The notes beneath the pieces were generated by a model. The model was not told the DNA's origin. It saw nothing but the letters and a program-made list of their open reading frames with translations, and made no database searches. From Pseudoflavonifractor capillosus (GTDB taxonomy: Bacteria; Bacillota; Clostridia; Oscillospirales; Oscillospiraceae): DNA of 43,983 nt. A program made the translations under genes and the position numbers. This document shows positions 1 to 7,962 of the stretch, piece by piece (the first letter of the stretch is position 1; every line of letters begins with the position of its first letter). Location: NCBI RefSeq assembly GCF_016899775.1, contig NZ_JACJJE010000025.1:1-43983 (forward strand), written 5' to 3'.

Positions 1-76
1 GCAACTACCATTTTACTGGCTTTTCCTCTTTGAGTCACTCTTTTTATTTACTGTTGCACTTGCATTGTAAATCGGC

Positions 77-115
77 ATGGGGGGAAGGTGCCCCCGAAGG
101 GGGCGGATGAGGGGG
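77..115. repeat. GGATGAGG hairpin repeat
   Basis: A short G+C-rich repeat whose core is a perfect hairpin, GCCCCC (90-95) and GGGGGC (99-104) around a GAA loop, followed by CGGATGAGG. The same frame with different stems recurs throughout the window (for example 1457-1471, 8989-9003, 9451-9467). Here it lies just upstream of rnhA, and an in-frame ATG inside it (88) would wrongly lengthen that gene. Confidence 0.8.
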
Positions 116-147
116 CGGGACAGAATCTGCTTTATCAGGAGAACAAT

Positions 148-585
148 GTGAAAACAGTAACCATCTACACCGACGGGGCCTGTTCGGGCAACCCCGGCCC
201 TGGGGGCTGGGGGGCGATTTTGATGTACGGCCCCCACAAGAAGGAGCTCTCCGGGGGAGAGGCCCAGACCACCAACAACCGCATGGAGCTCACCGGGGTG
301 ATCACCGCCCTGGAGGCCCTGAAGGAGCCCTGCGCGGTGGAGCTGTACTCGGACAGCAAGTACGTCATCGACGCCCTGGAGAAGGGCTGGGCCAAGGGCT
401 GGAGGGCCCGGGGCTGGGTGAAGAGGGACAAGAAGCCCGCCCTCAACCCGGACCTGTGGGCCCGCCTTCTGGAGCTGTGCGAGTACCACACGGTCAATCT
501 CCACTGGGTCAAGGGCCACGCCAGTAATCCTTATAACAACCGCTGTGATGAACTGGCGGTGGCGGAAAGCCGGAAATTTAAATAA
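148..585 (+). CDS. rnhA: Ribonuclease HI
   Basis: A 145-residue RNase H1, which cleaves the RNA strand of RNA-DNA hybrids in the cytoplasm (R-loops, primer removal). The N-terminus reads [19 protein letters not shown], carrying the first catalytic Asp. [14 protein letters not shown] supplies the Glu, [11 protein letters not shown] the second Asp, and the C-terminal NNRCDELA the last Asp. The basic handle [13 protein letters not shown] lies in between. Length is normal for the family. I chose the GTG at 148 because AGGAG ends 6 nt upstream; the earlier in-frame ATG at 88 would translate a dispersed hairpin repeat. It converges on divIVA and the two share a terminator. Confidence 0.96.
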   Translation: MKTVTIYTDGACSGNPGPGGWGAILMYGPHKKELSGGEAQTTNNRMELTGVITALEALKEPCAVELYSDSKYVIDALEKGWAKGWRARGWVKRDKKPALNPDLWARLLELCEYHTVNLHWVKGHASNPYNNRCDELAVAESRKFK

Positions 586-594
586 AAACAACGA

Positions 595-623
595 GACAGC
601 CGCCAGTGACGCTGGCGGCTGTC
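595..623. terminator. Bidirectional terminator between rnhA and divIVA
   Basis: A perfect 12-bp stem, GACAGCCGCCAG (595-606) and CTGGCGGCTGTC (612-623), with loop TGACG. It is A-rich on the left and T-rich on the right (TTAGCTTTATAT), so it can serve both convergent genes. Confidence 0.88.
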
Positions 624-640
624 TTAGCTTTATATCCCGA

Positions 641-1351
641 TTATTTGATCTCGTAGTCCCGGCCGAACTGAAGCTCCCCGAAGTCGATGCGGGTGGTGTC
701 GCTCAGGTCCTCCTCCTCGTCGTCGTCCTTAGGAGAATTCTGGTTCTCGCCCTCCTGGGCGGCCTCTGCCTGGCGGGCCTTCTCGTTCTCGGCGGCCGCC
801 TCGGCCATGGCCTGGGCCACCAGGCGCTGGACGCTGTCGTCGATGTCGGAGACGGTCTCCTCCACCTTCTCCTCCTGGTTCTCCGCGGGGGAGGGGGTGG
901 GGGTCAGCTGGTCCAGCTGATCCAGGTACTCCGCCGCCTTGGCGTGGAGCGCGCGCACCTGGGCCACATAGGAGGCGGTCTCCTTCTGGGCGGACTCCAG
1001 GCGGAAGCGCTCGGCCTCCTCCTCCTGGCGGATGGCCTCTACCTTCCGGCCGGCCTCCGCCTCCGCCTCCTCAAGGATCTGGGCGCGCTTCTGCTCGGCC
1101 TCCTTCACCAGGTCGTCCGCCATCCGCTGGGCGGCCATCAGGGCCTTGCGCATGGCCTCCTCGGTGGAGCGGTACTCCTCCACCTTCTCCACCAGCACCT
1201 TCATCTTGCTCTTCAAGACGGCGTTTTCGCTGTAGAGGGCGCTGTAATCCTCGGTGAGCACGTCCAGGAATTCGTCCACCTGGGCCATATTATACCCGCC
1301 GAAAGACGCCTTGGGGAAGGCGCGCTCGGATACTTCCTGGGGAGTGAGCAT
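641..1351 (-). CDS. divIVA: DivIVA-family cell-pole/division protein
   Basis: A 236-residue DivIVA protein, which binds curved membrane at poles and septa and recruits division or wall-growth partners. The N-terminal MLTPQEVSERAFPKASFGGYNM is close to the family's membrane-binding region (residues 1-60, with FGGYNMAQVDEFLDVL). A long Glu/Ala/Lys-rich coiled coil follows (about 35-150), then an acidic tail ending DTTRIDFGELQFGRDYEIK. The start has AGGAGG nearby (AGGAGGTAATGAACC-ATG). The usual Firmicutes neighbours sepF and yggS lie upstream on the same strand, but the usual ylmG and ylmH between sepF and divIVA are absent and an 0.8-kb repeat-filled gap is present instead. Confidence 0.93.
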   Translation of the reverse strand: MLTPQEVSERAFPKASFGGYNMAQVDEFLDVLTEDYSALYSENAVLKSKMKVLVEKVEEYRSTEEAMRKALMAAQRMADDLVKEAEQKRAQILEEAEAEAGRKVEAIRQEEEAERFRLESAQKETASYVAQVRALHAKAAEYLDQLDQLTPTPSPAENQEEKVEETVSDIDDSVQRLVAQAMAEAAAENEKARQAEAAQEGENQNSPKDDDEEEDLSDTTRIDFGELQFGRDYEIK

Positions 1352-2158
1352 GGTTCATTACCTCCTAAAAAAGCGCCCGGAGGCGCTGTGGGTTCTGATT
1401 TGTGCAGGGGAGTTTCGCTGCCTGCCCATTTTAAGCCTTCCCCCTTGGGGGAAGGTGGCCCCGAAGGGGCCGGATGAGGGGGGGTCCAAGGAATAGGTGT
1501 CGTCGGAAGAATCCTGTAGGGCGGGGGCTTGCCCCCGCCGCCCCTTTATATGATGCCGCTCAGGGAGTTTCGCCGCCTGCGGGCGGCGAGTGACTTTGCC
1601 CACGGCGGCAAAGTCACCAAAACGCCGCCGGGGGACGCGGCCGATGGACTACGGCTCCGCTAGCGCTCTGCCTAGGTCCATAGGACCGCTTACCCCCGGA
1701 CCCCATTACGGGGGTTATCCCTTGGGGCAGGCAGAGAATTTCCGGCGCGCAAAATCAGGAGTGCTTGAGCGCGGTTCCGTCCGGCCCCACTGGGGGCCTG
1801 ATTTGGTGAAAAATTTCAAATGATGCGTTTCCACTGCCGCGCCTGCCGTCTCCGAACCAACGTCCCGGGGCCGTTTTCCACTGTAGGGGCGCACAGTGTG
1901 CGCCCGCGGGCCGCCGAGGTCGTCGGCCCCTACGGCATTCCCCGGAAAGTCTTTTGTATGTTCCGTAGGGGCGGGTGTCCTCACCCGCCCGAGCCTTCCC
2001 CTGGGGGATGGGGCGGATGAGGGGAACGCTCCCGGTTATGAGAACGGTCCGTTTAAACCGCAGGGGCGGCACACCTGGGCCGCCTCAGCTTTTATGAGGC
2101 AGACAGGGGCGCGGTTTTCCACAGTTCATCCCTGGATTGTGGAAAGTGAGCGGGGAAC
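1352..2158. other. Gene-free region filled with hairpin repeats
   Basis: No credible gene. It holds a GGATGAGG hairpin repeat (1434-1487; stem GGCCCC/GGGGCC at 1457-1471), one copy of the long multi-hairpin repeat (1566-1880), then palindromic 'GTAGGGGCG...' units near 1885-1945 and 1965-2000 with a second GGATGAGG-type end at 2001-2022. Hairpins GCCTCA/TGAGGC (about 2087-2107) and TTTCCACA/TGTGGAAA (2116-2123 and 2138-2145) lie just downstream of sepF and may end its transcript, although no T-run follows. Confidence 0.75.
1566..1880 (+). repeat. Long multi-hairpin repeat, copy 1
   Basis: Order of parts: hairpin CGCCGCC/GGGCGGCG (about 1571-1588); hairpin TGACTTTGCC/GGCAAAGTCA (1591-1600 and 1607-1616); AAAACGCCGCCGGGG; a hairpin with ATGGAC (1644-1649) and GTCCAT (1676-1681); CCCCGGACCCC-ATTA-CGGGGG; then the fixed block TTTCCGGCGCGCAAAATC and a GGCCCCACTGGGGGCC hairpin. 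Related copies lie near 9045, 18500, 19795, 25330, 27760, 33180 and 43300. Confidence 0.85.
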
Positions 2159-2644
2159 TTAGAAGTACAGCCCGTTGTTCTCCAGCTCGTCAATCAAGTC
2201 CCCCAGGATGTCCACGTTGTAGGGGGTGATGATGTAAGTGGAGATGGCTACCTTTTTGATCTTGCCCTCATTGGCGTAGGCCACGCCGGACAGGAAGTCC
2301 AGCAGGCGGCGGGCGATCTCCTTGTTGGTGGACTCCAGGTTGAGCACCACGGTGCGCTTTTCCCGCAGGTGGTCGGCGATCTCGCTGGCGTTCTCAAAGC
2401 GCTCCGGCTTCACCAGCACCACCTGGAGCTGGGTGGCCGCCCGGATGTTCACCACTTTATTGCTCCGGCGGGCCTCCAGCTCGTCCATAGCGGGGCTGGT
2501 GTAGGAGGGCTCGCTTCGGACGCTCCGCTCCCGTTCCCGGCGCTCCACCGGACGGGGAGAGGGCTCGTAGTCGTCCTCGAACTCCTCGTCGTCTTCGTCC
2601 TCGTAGGGGTGGGCCAGCCGCTTAAACTCGTCCAAAAAACCCAT
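2159..2644 (-). CDS. sepF: Cell division protein SepF
   Basis: A 161-residue SepF, the membrane tether that bundles FtsZ at the division ring in Gram-positive bacteria. The N-terminal MGFLDEFKRLAH is an amphipathic membrane helix. An acidic, Arg/Pro-rich linker (about 13-60) leads to the SepF core (about 72-161) with NKVVNIRAATQLQVVLVKP and VVLNLESTNKEIARRLLDFL. I chose the ATG at 2644, which has GAGG upstream and begins with the expected amphipathic helix; an earlier in-frame ATG at 2677 would add 11 residues not typical of SepF. It is 49 nt downstream of yggS on the same strand, the common Gram-positive order. Confidence 0.95.
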   Translation of the reverse strand: MGFLDEFKRLAHPYEDEDDEEFEDDYEPSPRPVERRERERSVRSEPSYTSPAMDELEARRSNKVVNIRAATQLQVVLVKPERFENASEIADHLREKRTVVLNLESTNKEIARRLLDFLSGVAYANEGKIKKVAISTYIITPYNVDILGDLIDELENNGLYF

Positions 2645-2693
2645 GGTAAAACCCTCTTTCCTCTGGATGTAAATCAATCTCGGTCTGCCGGTC

Positions 2694-3401
2694 TTATCCC
2701 TTGTGCATGGGAGGCCGGGGGCCGAACAGGGCGGTGCCCACCCGGACCAGGGTGGCGCCCTCGGCGATGGCGTCCGGATAGTCGCCGCTCATGCCCATGG
2801 ACAGGCAATCCATATTACATTGATTATCCCCCATATTTGCCTTTATGTCAACAAAAAGCTGTCGCATAGCGGCAAAAAACGGGCGGTTGGCCCCAGGTTC
2901 CGGGGAGATGGGTGGAATTGCCATCAGGCCCCGCAGGCGGACGTGCTCCAGCTCCCGGGTCAGCTGGGCCAGCTGACGGGCCTCCTCCGGGGTGCAGCCG
3001 CCCTTGCTCTCCTCTCCGGCGATGTTGACCTCCAGCAGAATATCCTGAACCAGGTCCTGTTTGGCGGCCTGGGCGTCGATGGCCCGGAGCAGCCGCTCCG
3101 AATCCACCGAGTGGATGAGATCCACCTTGCCCACCACCTGCTTCACCTTGTTGGTCTGCAAATGGCCGATGAAGTGGACCTGGGCCCCCCGGTAGGCGTC
3201 CGCAGCCAGGTGGGCGGTGAGCTCCTGCACCCGGTTCTCGCCGCACACGGTGATCCCGGCGGCGATGGCCGCCCGGATGGTGTCGTCGGTCTGCACCTTG
3301 GTGGCGGCGCACAGGGTGATCTCATCCGGGTCCCGGCCGGCGGCCTGGGCCGCGGCGGCAATGTTGGCCTTTACCTGATTGACGTGCTCTTGAATGGACA
3401 T
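2694..3401 (-). CDS. yggS: YggS-family PLP homeostasis protein
   Basis: A 235-residue YggS/YlmE protein (alanine-racemase N-terminal-like TIM barrel) that binds pyridoxal phosphate and buffers its level; no enzymatic reaction is established for the family. The PLP lysine is K35 in LCAATKVQT. Other family blocks are GENRVQEL, HFIGHLQTNKVKQVV, IHSVDS, LLEVNIAGEESKGG and LSMGMSGDYPDAIAEGATLVRVGTALFG. The start at 3401 has GAGGG upstream; an alternative ATG 30 nt earlier lacks a better site. It is first in the yggS-sepF unit, behind a recognisable promoter at 3437-3464. Confidence 0.95.
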   Translation of the reverse strand: MSIQEHVNQVKANIAAAAQAAGRDPDEITLCAATKVQTDDTIRAAIAAGITVCGENRVQELTAHLAADAYRGAQVHFIGHLQTNKVKQVVGKVDLIHSVDSERLLRAIDAQAAKQDLVQDILLEVNIAGEESKGGCTPEEARQLAQLTRELEHVRLRGLMAIPPISPEPGANRPFFAAMRQLFVDIKANMGDNQCNMDCLSMGMSGDYPDAIAEGATLVRVGTALFGPRPPMHKG

Positions 3402-3436
3402 AACAGGTTCCCTCTTTCTCCAATGGTCCACTTTTT

Positions 3437-3464
3437 AGTTTATCAAAATTTCCGAAAATTGCAA
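3437..3464 (-). promoter_or_regulatory. Promoter of yggS-sepF
   Basis: On the minus strand: -35 TTGCAA (3459-3464), 16-nt spacer, -10 TAAACT (3437-3442), about 35 nt upstream of the yggS start. The region is A+T-rich, unlike its surroundings. Confidence 0.6.
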
Positions 3465-3560
3465 CTGGAAACGCGGGATTTTCAGGGGACTGGAAAAATT
3501 TTCTCGGGTGTAGGGGAGAGTCCGAGGGGGCGGCAGCCCGCCACGAGTGGAATCGAATGC

Positions 3561-3609
3561 ACACAACGCACAGCGCCGTGGGGAATGCCCACGGCGCTGT
3601 GCGTTGTGT
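3561..3609. other. Perfect 22-bp stem hairpin
   Basis: Arms 3561-3582 and 3588-3609 are exactly complementary over 22 bp, around loop GAATG. It lies between the end of the 148-residue gene (minus) and the yggS promoter, so it could end or protect that transcript. There is no T-run on either side, which is unlike the other terminators here. Confidence 0.75.
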
Positions 3610-3636
3610 ATGTCGGATCTTGGCCTGATGGGAAGT

Positions 3637-4083
3637 TCAGGCGGATGGGGAGTATTCATAGCAGAAGTTTACATTCAGAAGGTCGGCCTTCTCCGGGTAG
3701 GCACGGAGCGTAAGGGTTCCGTCACTCTGAGGGAGAAGCTGGAAAGTCACCTGGGTCTCCTCCGCCGGTCCGCCGTCCTGGCTCCGGCACAGGAGCTGGA
3801 GGGTCTCAGCCTCCCCCGCGGGGAGTCCAGCCAGGGGGACCGTCACGCCCCCCCCTGTCATCTCCGGGGCCAGAAGTCCGTCCTCCTGGGGAAGGACGGA
3901 GACGATGCTCCAGTCCGCCTTGGGGGTGATGGTCAGCTCCTGGGCGTTAGAGGCGCAGCTCTGCTCCACCGGCAGGTCCAGCTGTCCGGCCAGGGAGGCA
4001 AGGACGATGGGCAGGACCATAATCGCCAGAAATGCCGCCAAAATCAAAAGGATGAAGCGGCCGGGGATAATTTCGCGTTTCAT
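3637..4083 (-). CDS. Small membrane-anchored hypothetical protein
   Basis: A 148-residue protein that I do not recognise. Residues about 10-33 (FILLILAAFLAIMVLPIVLA) form a single N-terminal membrane segment after a short basic start, so the rest is probably outside the cell. The outer part has two Cys (in EQSCASNAQ and QLLCRSQDG) and looks beta-rich, with alternating Thr/Val/Leu. It is transcribed divergently from the LysR gene from an overlapping promoter, so that regulator may control it (inference from LysR habits). Confidence 0.7.
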   Translation of the reverse strand: MKREIIPGRFILLILAAFLAIMVLPIVLASLAGQLDLPVEQSCASNAQELTITPKADWSIVSVLPQEDGLLAPEMTGGGVTVPLAGLPAGEAETLQLLCRSQDGGPAEETQVTFQLLPQSDGTLTLRAYPEKADLLNVNFCYEYSPSA

Positions 4084-4212
4084 ACTGAATCCCTCCTGTT
4101 TGGATTGCTCAGGCAGAGAACTTCCATAGGAACGCCGCGCCGCGTCTCTGAGGGGTGCTCAGATGATCTTCCATCGATGGAGCCGGGGGAGTTTTCCTCC
4201 TGCTGTGCCTTC

Positions 4213-4263
4213 AGTATAGCAGGGGAAAATACATTTGTAAAACTGTTAAATCTGGTATATAAT
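4213..4263. promoter_or_regulatory. Overlapping divergent promoters (membrane protein / LysR)
   Basis: Plus strand: -35 TTGTAA (4235-4240), 17 nt, -10 TATAAT (4258-4263), driving the LysR gene. Minus strand: -35 TTTACA (4236-4241), 17 nt, -10 TATACT (4213-4218), driving the 148-residue gene. The two -35 boxes lie on the same six base pairs, so only one polymerase can bind at a time. The LysR leader is about 175 nt. Confidence 0.72.
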
Positions 4264-4446
4264 ACAGCTAAAATTTGTACCTTTGAAGGAGCGGCCGTGG
4301 AGCGCTCCGCCTGGAGGAGCTCGGTATGGAGCGTCCGGGAGGGGCGGATTCCACATCCGAAGCCTGTTTTGTGGAAAACATTCCGGCGTCCGGAGTGGGC
4401 CAGGTGGGAAGCGGAGGACCGCGGCAAAAGAAGAGGGGGGACCAGG

Positions 4447-5391
4447 ATGAATTTTTCCAGCATGGACTACTTTGTCATGGTGGCCCGGGAGCGGAGCTTT
4501 TCCCGGGCGGCGGAGCGGCTGCACATCACCCAGCAGACCCTCAGCGCCCACATCGCCAAGCTGGAGGGGGAGCTGGGGACCAAGCTGCTGGTGCGGAGCA
4601 TCCCCCTGGAGCTGACCTACGCCGGGGAGGTGTTTCTGGAGTACGCCCTGGACCTGCAGCGGCGGGTGAACTCCCTGGAGCGGGAGTTTCAGGACATTAC
4701 CGAAAATCAGCGGGGATTGCTGCGCATCGGGATTAACTATACCCGGGGGGATATTGTGATTCCTCCGCTGCTGATCCGCTTTCAGCAGGAGTACCCCAAC
4801 ATTGCCATCCGGCTGGTGGGAGAGATCAACACTAATCTCAGTGCCCTTCTGGAAAACGGAGAGATTGACCTGGCAATCGCCCCCCTGCCTGTGGTGCCGC
4901 CCGCAGTCCAGACGGAGGACTTTTATCAGGAGGAGTATGTCCTGGTGGTATCTAAGGTGCTTTTGAACCGTCTGGGAATAACGCCTGGAATGGCTGACTT
5001 CGCTCGGCTGCAATCAGGGGATCTGTCTCCCCTCCGAGATTGTCCGTTTATCCTGGCTGCCCAGCAGGAGAGCAATGGAATTTTTGGCTATGATCTGCTA
5101 CGCCGGTGGGGTATCGTACCGATTCCAAAAATTGAGGTACACCATACAACGGTCCGGTCTGAGCTGGTTCTGGCCGTATCTGGAATGGGGGCCTGCTTTG
5201 CGCCCCAGAATATGATCCGTCCCTCCCTTACGCCTCAGCAGGAGGCCCAGCTGGAGCTCATCCACCTGGGGGAGGAGGCCCGCCATATGATCCACTTCGG
5301 ATATTTGAAGCAGCCCCACCAGTGGAGTGTGATTACAGATTTTATCCACATGGCCCAGGAGTTGAGCGGGGAATTTGAGGCAAAAAAATAG
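4447..5391 (+). CDS. LysR-family transcriptional regulator
   Basis: A 314-residue LysR-type regulator. The winged HTH is at about 1-62 (FSRAAERLHITQQTLSAHIAKLEGELG), a linker helix at about 63-90, and the periplasmic-binding-like effector domain at about 91-300. The effector is not predictable. The start at 4447 follows a G-rich Shine-Dalgarno and gives the usual LysR N-terminus; the reading frame stays open for 900 nt upstream, but that part has no family similarity. It converges on the AEC carrier with a shared terminator and diverges from the small membrane protein, either of which could be a target. Confidence 0.92.
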   Translation: MNFSSMDYFVMVARERSFSRAAERLHITQQTLSAHIAKLEGELGTKLLVRSIPLELTYAGEVFLEYALDLQRRVNSLEREFQDITENQRGLLRIGINYTRGDIVIPPLLIRFQQEYPNIAIRLVGEINTNLSALLENGEIDLAIAPLPVVPPAVQTEDFYQEEYVLVVSKVLLNRLGITPGMADFARLQSGDLSPLRDCPFILAAQQESNGIFGYDLLRRWGIVPIPKIEVHHTTVRSELVLAVSGMGACFAPQNMIRPSLTPQQEAQLELIHLGEEARHMIHFGYLKQPHQWSVITDFIHMAQELSGEFEAKK

Positions 5392-5413
5392 ACGGCCTTT
5401 CGGCCGTCTGTTT
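5391..5413. terminator. Shared terminator, LysR gene and AEC carrier
   Basis: Stem GACGGCC (5391-5397) and GGCCGTC (5402-5408), loop TTTC, followed by TGTTTTT on the plus side and preceded by AAAAAA for the minus side. It overlaps the stop codons of both convergent genes. Confidence 0.88.
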
Positions 5414-6358
5414 TTATCCCAGTATCAGCATCAAAATGGGAATGCTCACAAAGCTGCACAGGGTGGACAGCACCGCGCCGGTGGCGGCGTACTGGTCGTC
5501 CGCCCCGTAGGCCCCCGCCAGCACGGGCACCTGGCTGACCACCGGCAGGGCGCTCTCCACCACAAAGACGCTGAGAGGCAGGCCGCTCATGCCGAACAGG
5601 TGGCAGAAGAACCAGCAGATCACCGGAGCCACCCCCAGCCGCATGAGGATCATGGCGGGCAGACCTTTCATGGGCCGCAGGTTTTTCAGCCCCAGTTCGA
5701 ACACGATGTACCCGCAGTAGATGAGGGCCATGGGGGAGACCGACTGGCTGATGTACCCCGCCCAGGTCATAATGGGGCCGGGTAGCCGCAGGTCCAGCAC
5801 CAGCAGCAGCACGGTGAAGAGCACTGCCAGAATGGGGGGCTTGGTAAAGACGTCCTTGAAGAAGCCGCCCACGGTGGTCTTTTTTCCCGCCCGGGTGCCG
5901 GAGCGCTCGATGAGCAGGATGCCGGCGGACTGGACGAACAGGGTGTTGGCTAAGTAGTACATCATCACATATGGGACGCACACGTCCCCGAAGAGCTGGG
6001 TGGACACGGGCAGGCCGATGAACAGGGTGTTGGAGAAGGCGGCCATGGCCACGAACACCCCCCACCGCTCCCGGGGCAGGCGGAGCAGCTTGGCCAGCAG
6101 CAGGCAGAGGGCCAGGGTCACCGCCACCCCCACCATGGCCGAGGCCACCATCAGCCCCGCCTGGAGCAGGCTGTCGTGGTCCAGGTTGTTCAGCAGTCCG
6201 GTGATGCAGTTGCAGGGCACCGCGATGTTGACGATGAACTTGCTCAGAAACCGCTTCTCCGCCGCAGTCATCCAGCCCAGCCGCCCCATAAAGTAGCCCA
6301 CCGACATGAGCATCAGCAGCACCAGAGAGGCGGAGAGGGCGCTGAAAAATCCGTCCAT
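5414..6358 (-). CDS. AEC-family membrane carrier
   Basis: A 314-residue protein of the auxin-efflux-carrier family, with about ten membrane segments in two halves. The N-terminal half has SVGYFMGRLGWM, KFIVNIAVPCNCITGL and AFSNTLFIGLPV, where the helix-breaking Pro and Asn of the family's crossing region can be seen. The C-terminal half repeats this (ALPVVSQVPVLAGAYGAD). Bacterial members export or import small organic acids; the substrate here is unknown. Start ATG is preceded by AAAGGAGAG. The neighbouring convergent LysR gene is a plausible regulator. Confidence 0.9.
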   Translation of the reverse strand: MDGFFSALSASLVLLMLMSVGYFMGRLGWMTAAEKRFLSKFIVNIAVPCNCITGLLNNLDHDSLLQAGLMVASAMVGVAVTLALCLLLAKLLRLPRERWGVFVAMAAFSNTLFIGLPVSTQLFGDVCVPYVMMYYLANTLFVQSAGILLIERSGTRAGKKTTVGGFFKDVFTKPPILAVLFTVLLLVLDLRLPGPIMTWAGYISQSVSPMALIYCGYIVFELGLKNLRPMKGLPAMILMRLGVAPVICWFFCHLFGMSGLPLSVFVVESALPVVSQVPVLAGAYGADDQYAATGAVLSTLCSFVSIPILMLILG

Positions 6359-6433
6359 TGTAATTCTCTCCTTTCCCAGCTTCCGGTCCCCGCTCCCCCC
6401 GCCAGGGGAGAGGGGAGGAGGGGCTGTGTCCCT

Positions 6434-6463
6434 ATCCTACCACCGGGGCCGGGACTTGTCCAA
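6434..6463 (-). promoter_or_regulatory. Probable promoter of the AEC carrier
   Basis: Minus strand: -35 TTGGAC (6458-6463), 18-nt spacer, -10 TAGGAT (6434-6439), 75 nt upstream of the start. Confidence 0.5.
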
Positions 6464-6508
6464 TTTGAAATTCCGAATGGGGCGATATGGTTTTCCCAAT
6501 GGGGAAAA

Positions 6509-6542
6509 GGCGGCTGAGCCCAAGAGAGAGGGCTCAGCCGCC
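6509..6542 (-). terminator. Terminator of ricT
   Basis: A perfect 13-bp stem, GGCGGCTGAGCCC (6509-6521) and GGGCTCAGCCGCC (6530-6542), followed on the minus strand by TTTTCCCC. It lies directly behind the ricT stop. Confidence 0.88.
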
Positions 6543-6552
6543 GAAGGGGTGC

Positions 6553-7827
6553 TCAGGACTCCCCGCCGCTCTGGGGCTTGCCGCCCCCTCCGCCTCTGGG
6601 GCGGCGGCGGCGGTGGGGACGGGAGCTGCGCTTCTCGCCCCCCTCCCGGGGAGGCTTGGCCTCTCCGGCGGGGCGCTCCCGGACCTCCCTGGGCTTGTCC
6701 GCCCGGGGGGGCTTCTTCTCCTTGGCCGGGGCGGATTCCCGGCTCTGGGCGGCCTCCCGGCCCTCGCCCTCCCCGTGGGAGCGGCCGCCCCGGCGGTTTC
6801 GGGAGCGGCGGCGGTCCCGGCTCCTGGGGGCCTCCTGGGCCGGTCCGCCCACCCCCTCGTACTGGGGGGTCTCCCCGTTGAACACCGCCTCCAGGGCGGC
6901 GGCCAGGGGGGAGGCCGACCCCTTCAGGTCGGGGGTCTCCTCCGGCTCCTGGGGCTTGCGCAGCTTGGCCAGCTCCTCCAGGGGGGGCTCCACATAGCCC
7001 TCGGGCCGCTTGCCCTTGCCGTTGCGGATGACGCACAGCTCGCAGTTGTGGTAGCATTTGGGGGTCTCCGGGGCGGAGTCCAGCCGCACCTGCACCGTCT
7101 GCCGCAGCAGGTTCACCGAGGACACGGTACCCGCCCCGTCGGGGGTCTCCACAAAGGACTCGGGCTTGGGGGAGGTCTTTACCAGATCCTCATAGGCCTC
7201 CTGCTCGTACTTCAGGCAGCACATGAGCCGCCCGCAGGTGCCGGAGATCTTGGTGGGGTTCAGGGACAGGTTCTGGGTCTTGGCCATCTTGATAGACACG
7301 GGCTGGAACTCGTCCAGGAACTGGGAGCAGCAGAAGGGCCGCCCGCAGATGCCCAGGCCGCCCAGCATCTTGGCCTCGTCCCGGACGCCGATCTGGCGCA
7401 GCTCGATGCGGGCGTGGATGGCGCTGGCCAGGTCCTTCACCAGGGCCCGGAAGTCCACCCGGCCCTCGGCGGTGAAAAAGAAGAGGACCTTGTTTCCCTC
7501 AAAGCTCCACTCCGCGTCCACCAGCTTCATCTCCAGGCCGTGCTCCAGGATCTTCTGCTGGCAGATCTCCAGGGCCTTGGCCTCCTTCTCCTTGTTCTTC
7601 TCCCGGGTGAGCTCGTCCTCCGGGGTGGCCCGGCGGAGCACCGGGCGCAGGGGGGCGGTGAGCTCCATCTCGTCGATGGGGGTGTTCCCCTGGACGCACT
7701 CGCCGAACTCAGTGCCCCGGGTGGTCTCTACAATGACCCCCTCACCGGGCTGAAACTGGGCCCCATTGGGGTTGAAATAGTAATGCTTTCCGCCTTCCTT
7801 GAAGCGGACGCTGATGATCTCGACCAT
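6553..7827 (-). CDS. ricT: RicT/YaaT-type PSP1 iron-sulfur protein
   Basis: A 424-residue PSP1-domain protein like B. subtilis RicT (YaaT), part of the RicAFT complex that assists RNase Y-dependent RNA maturation and, in spore formers, the Spo0A phosphorelay. The core (about 1-275) contains the Cys sets C161/C166/C167 (GICGRPFCCSQF) and C198/C203/C204 (GTCGRLMCCLKY), known to ligate iron-sulfur clusters, plus further Cys in KCYHNCELC. Residues about 315-424 form an Arg/Gly/Pro/Glu-rich tail (RRSRNRRGGRSHG) that is much longer than in RicT of Bacillus and may bind RNA (inference). It follows holB, the standard Firmicutes pair. Confidence 0.93.
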   Translation of the reverse strand: MVEIISVRFKEGGKHYYFNPNGAQFQPGEGVIVETTRGTEFGECVQGNTPIDEMELTAPLRPVLRRATPEDELTREKNKEKEAKALEICQQKILEHGLEMKLVDAEWSFEGNKVLFFFTAEGRVDFRALVKDLASAIHARIELRQIGVRDEAKMLGGLGICGRPFCCSQFLDEFQPVSIKMAKTQNLSLNPTKISGTCGRLMCCLKYEQEAYEDLVKTSPKPESFVETPDGAGTVSSVNLLRQTVQVRLDSAPETPKCYHNCELCVIRNGKGKRPEGYVEPPLEELAKLRKPQEPEETPDLKGSASPLAAALEAVFNGETPQYEGVGGPAQEAPRSRDRRRSRNRRGGRSHGEGEGREAAQSRESAPAKEKKPPRADKPREVRERPAGEAKPPREGGEKRSSRPHRRRRPRGGGGGKPQSGGES

Positions 7828-7844
7828 AGTTCCTCCTTATGTGA

Positions 7845-7962
7845 AGTTAGGAGATAGGAGATAGAAGATAGGAGATAGAATCTCCTCTTTTTCTTTCCCG
7901 CCTCCAACAGAAGTATCCCGCCGAAGGCGGGGATTGATTGTCCCGGCTCCGCCGGGACACCA
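7845..7962. repeat. Heptamer-like array and two hairpins between holB and ricT
   Basis: 7845-7880 is a tandem of GGAGATA/GAAGATA units. It is followed by hairpins CCCGCC/GGCGGG (7917-7922 and 7926-7931, GAA loop) and GTCCCGGC/GCCGGGAC (7940-7947 and 7951-7958). The GCAGAAT array that encodes the end of holB (7963-7986) directly joins it. Confidence 0.75.

Noticed and set aside
88-147. Longer N-terminus for RNase HI from ATG 88
   Set aside because: It would be encoded by a dispersed hairpin repeat; the GTG at 148 with AGGAG gives the conserved start of the protein.
1566-1880. CRISPR array among the G+C-rich repeats
   Set aside because: Repeats are not regularly spaced, lack unique spacers of even length, and no cas gene is nearby.
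3547-4446. Upstream extension of the LysR frame
   Set aside because: The added 300 residues have no family similarity and run through a hairpin, the opposite gene and the promoters. ATG 4447 with a ribosome site gives the standard LysR start.
5342-5350. TTATCCACA, a perfect DnaA-box sequence
   Set aside because: A single copy inside the LysR coding region; no cluster of boxes or A+T-rich unwinding region, so it is not evidence of an origin.
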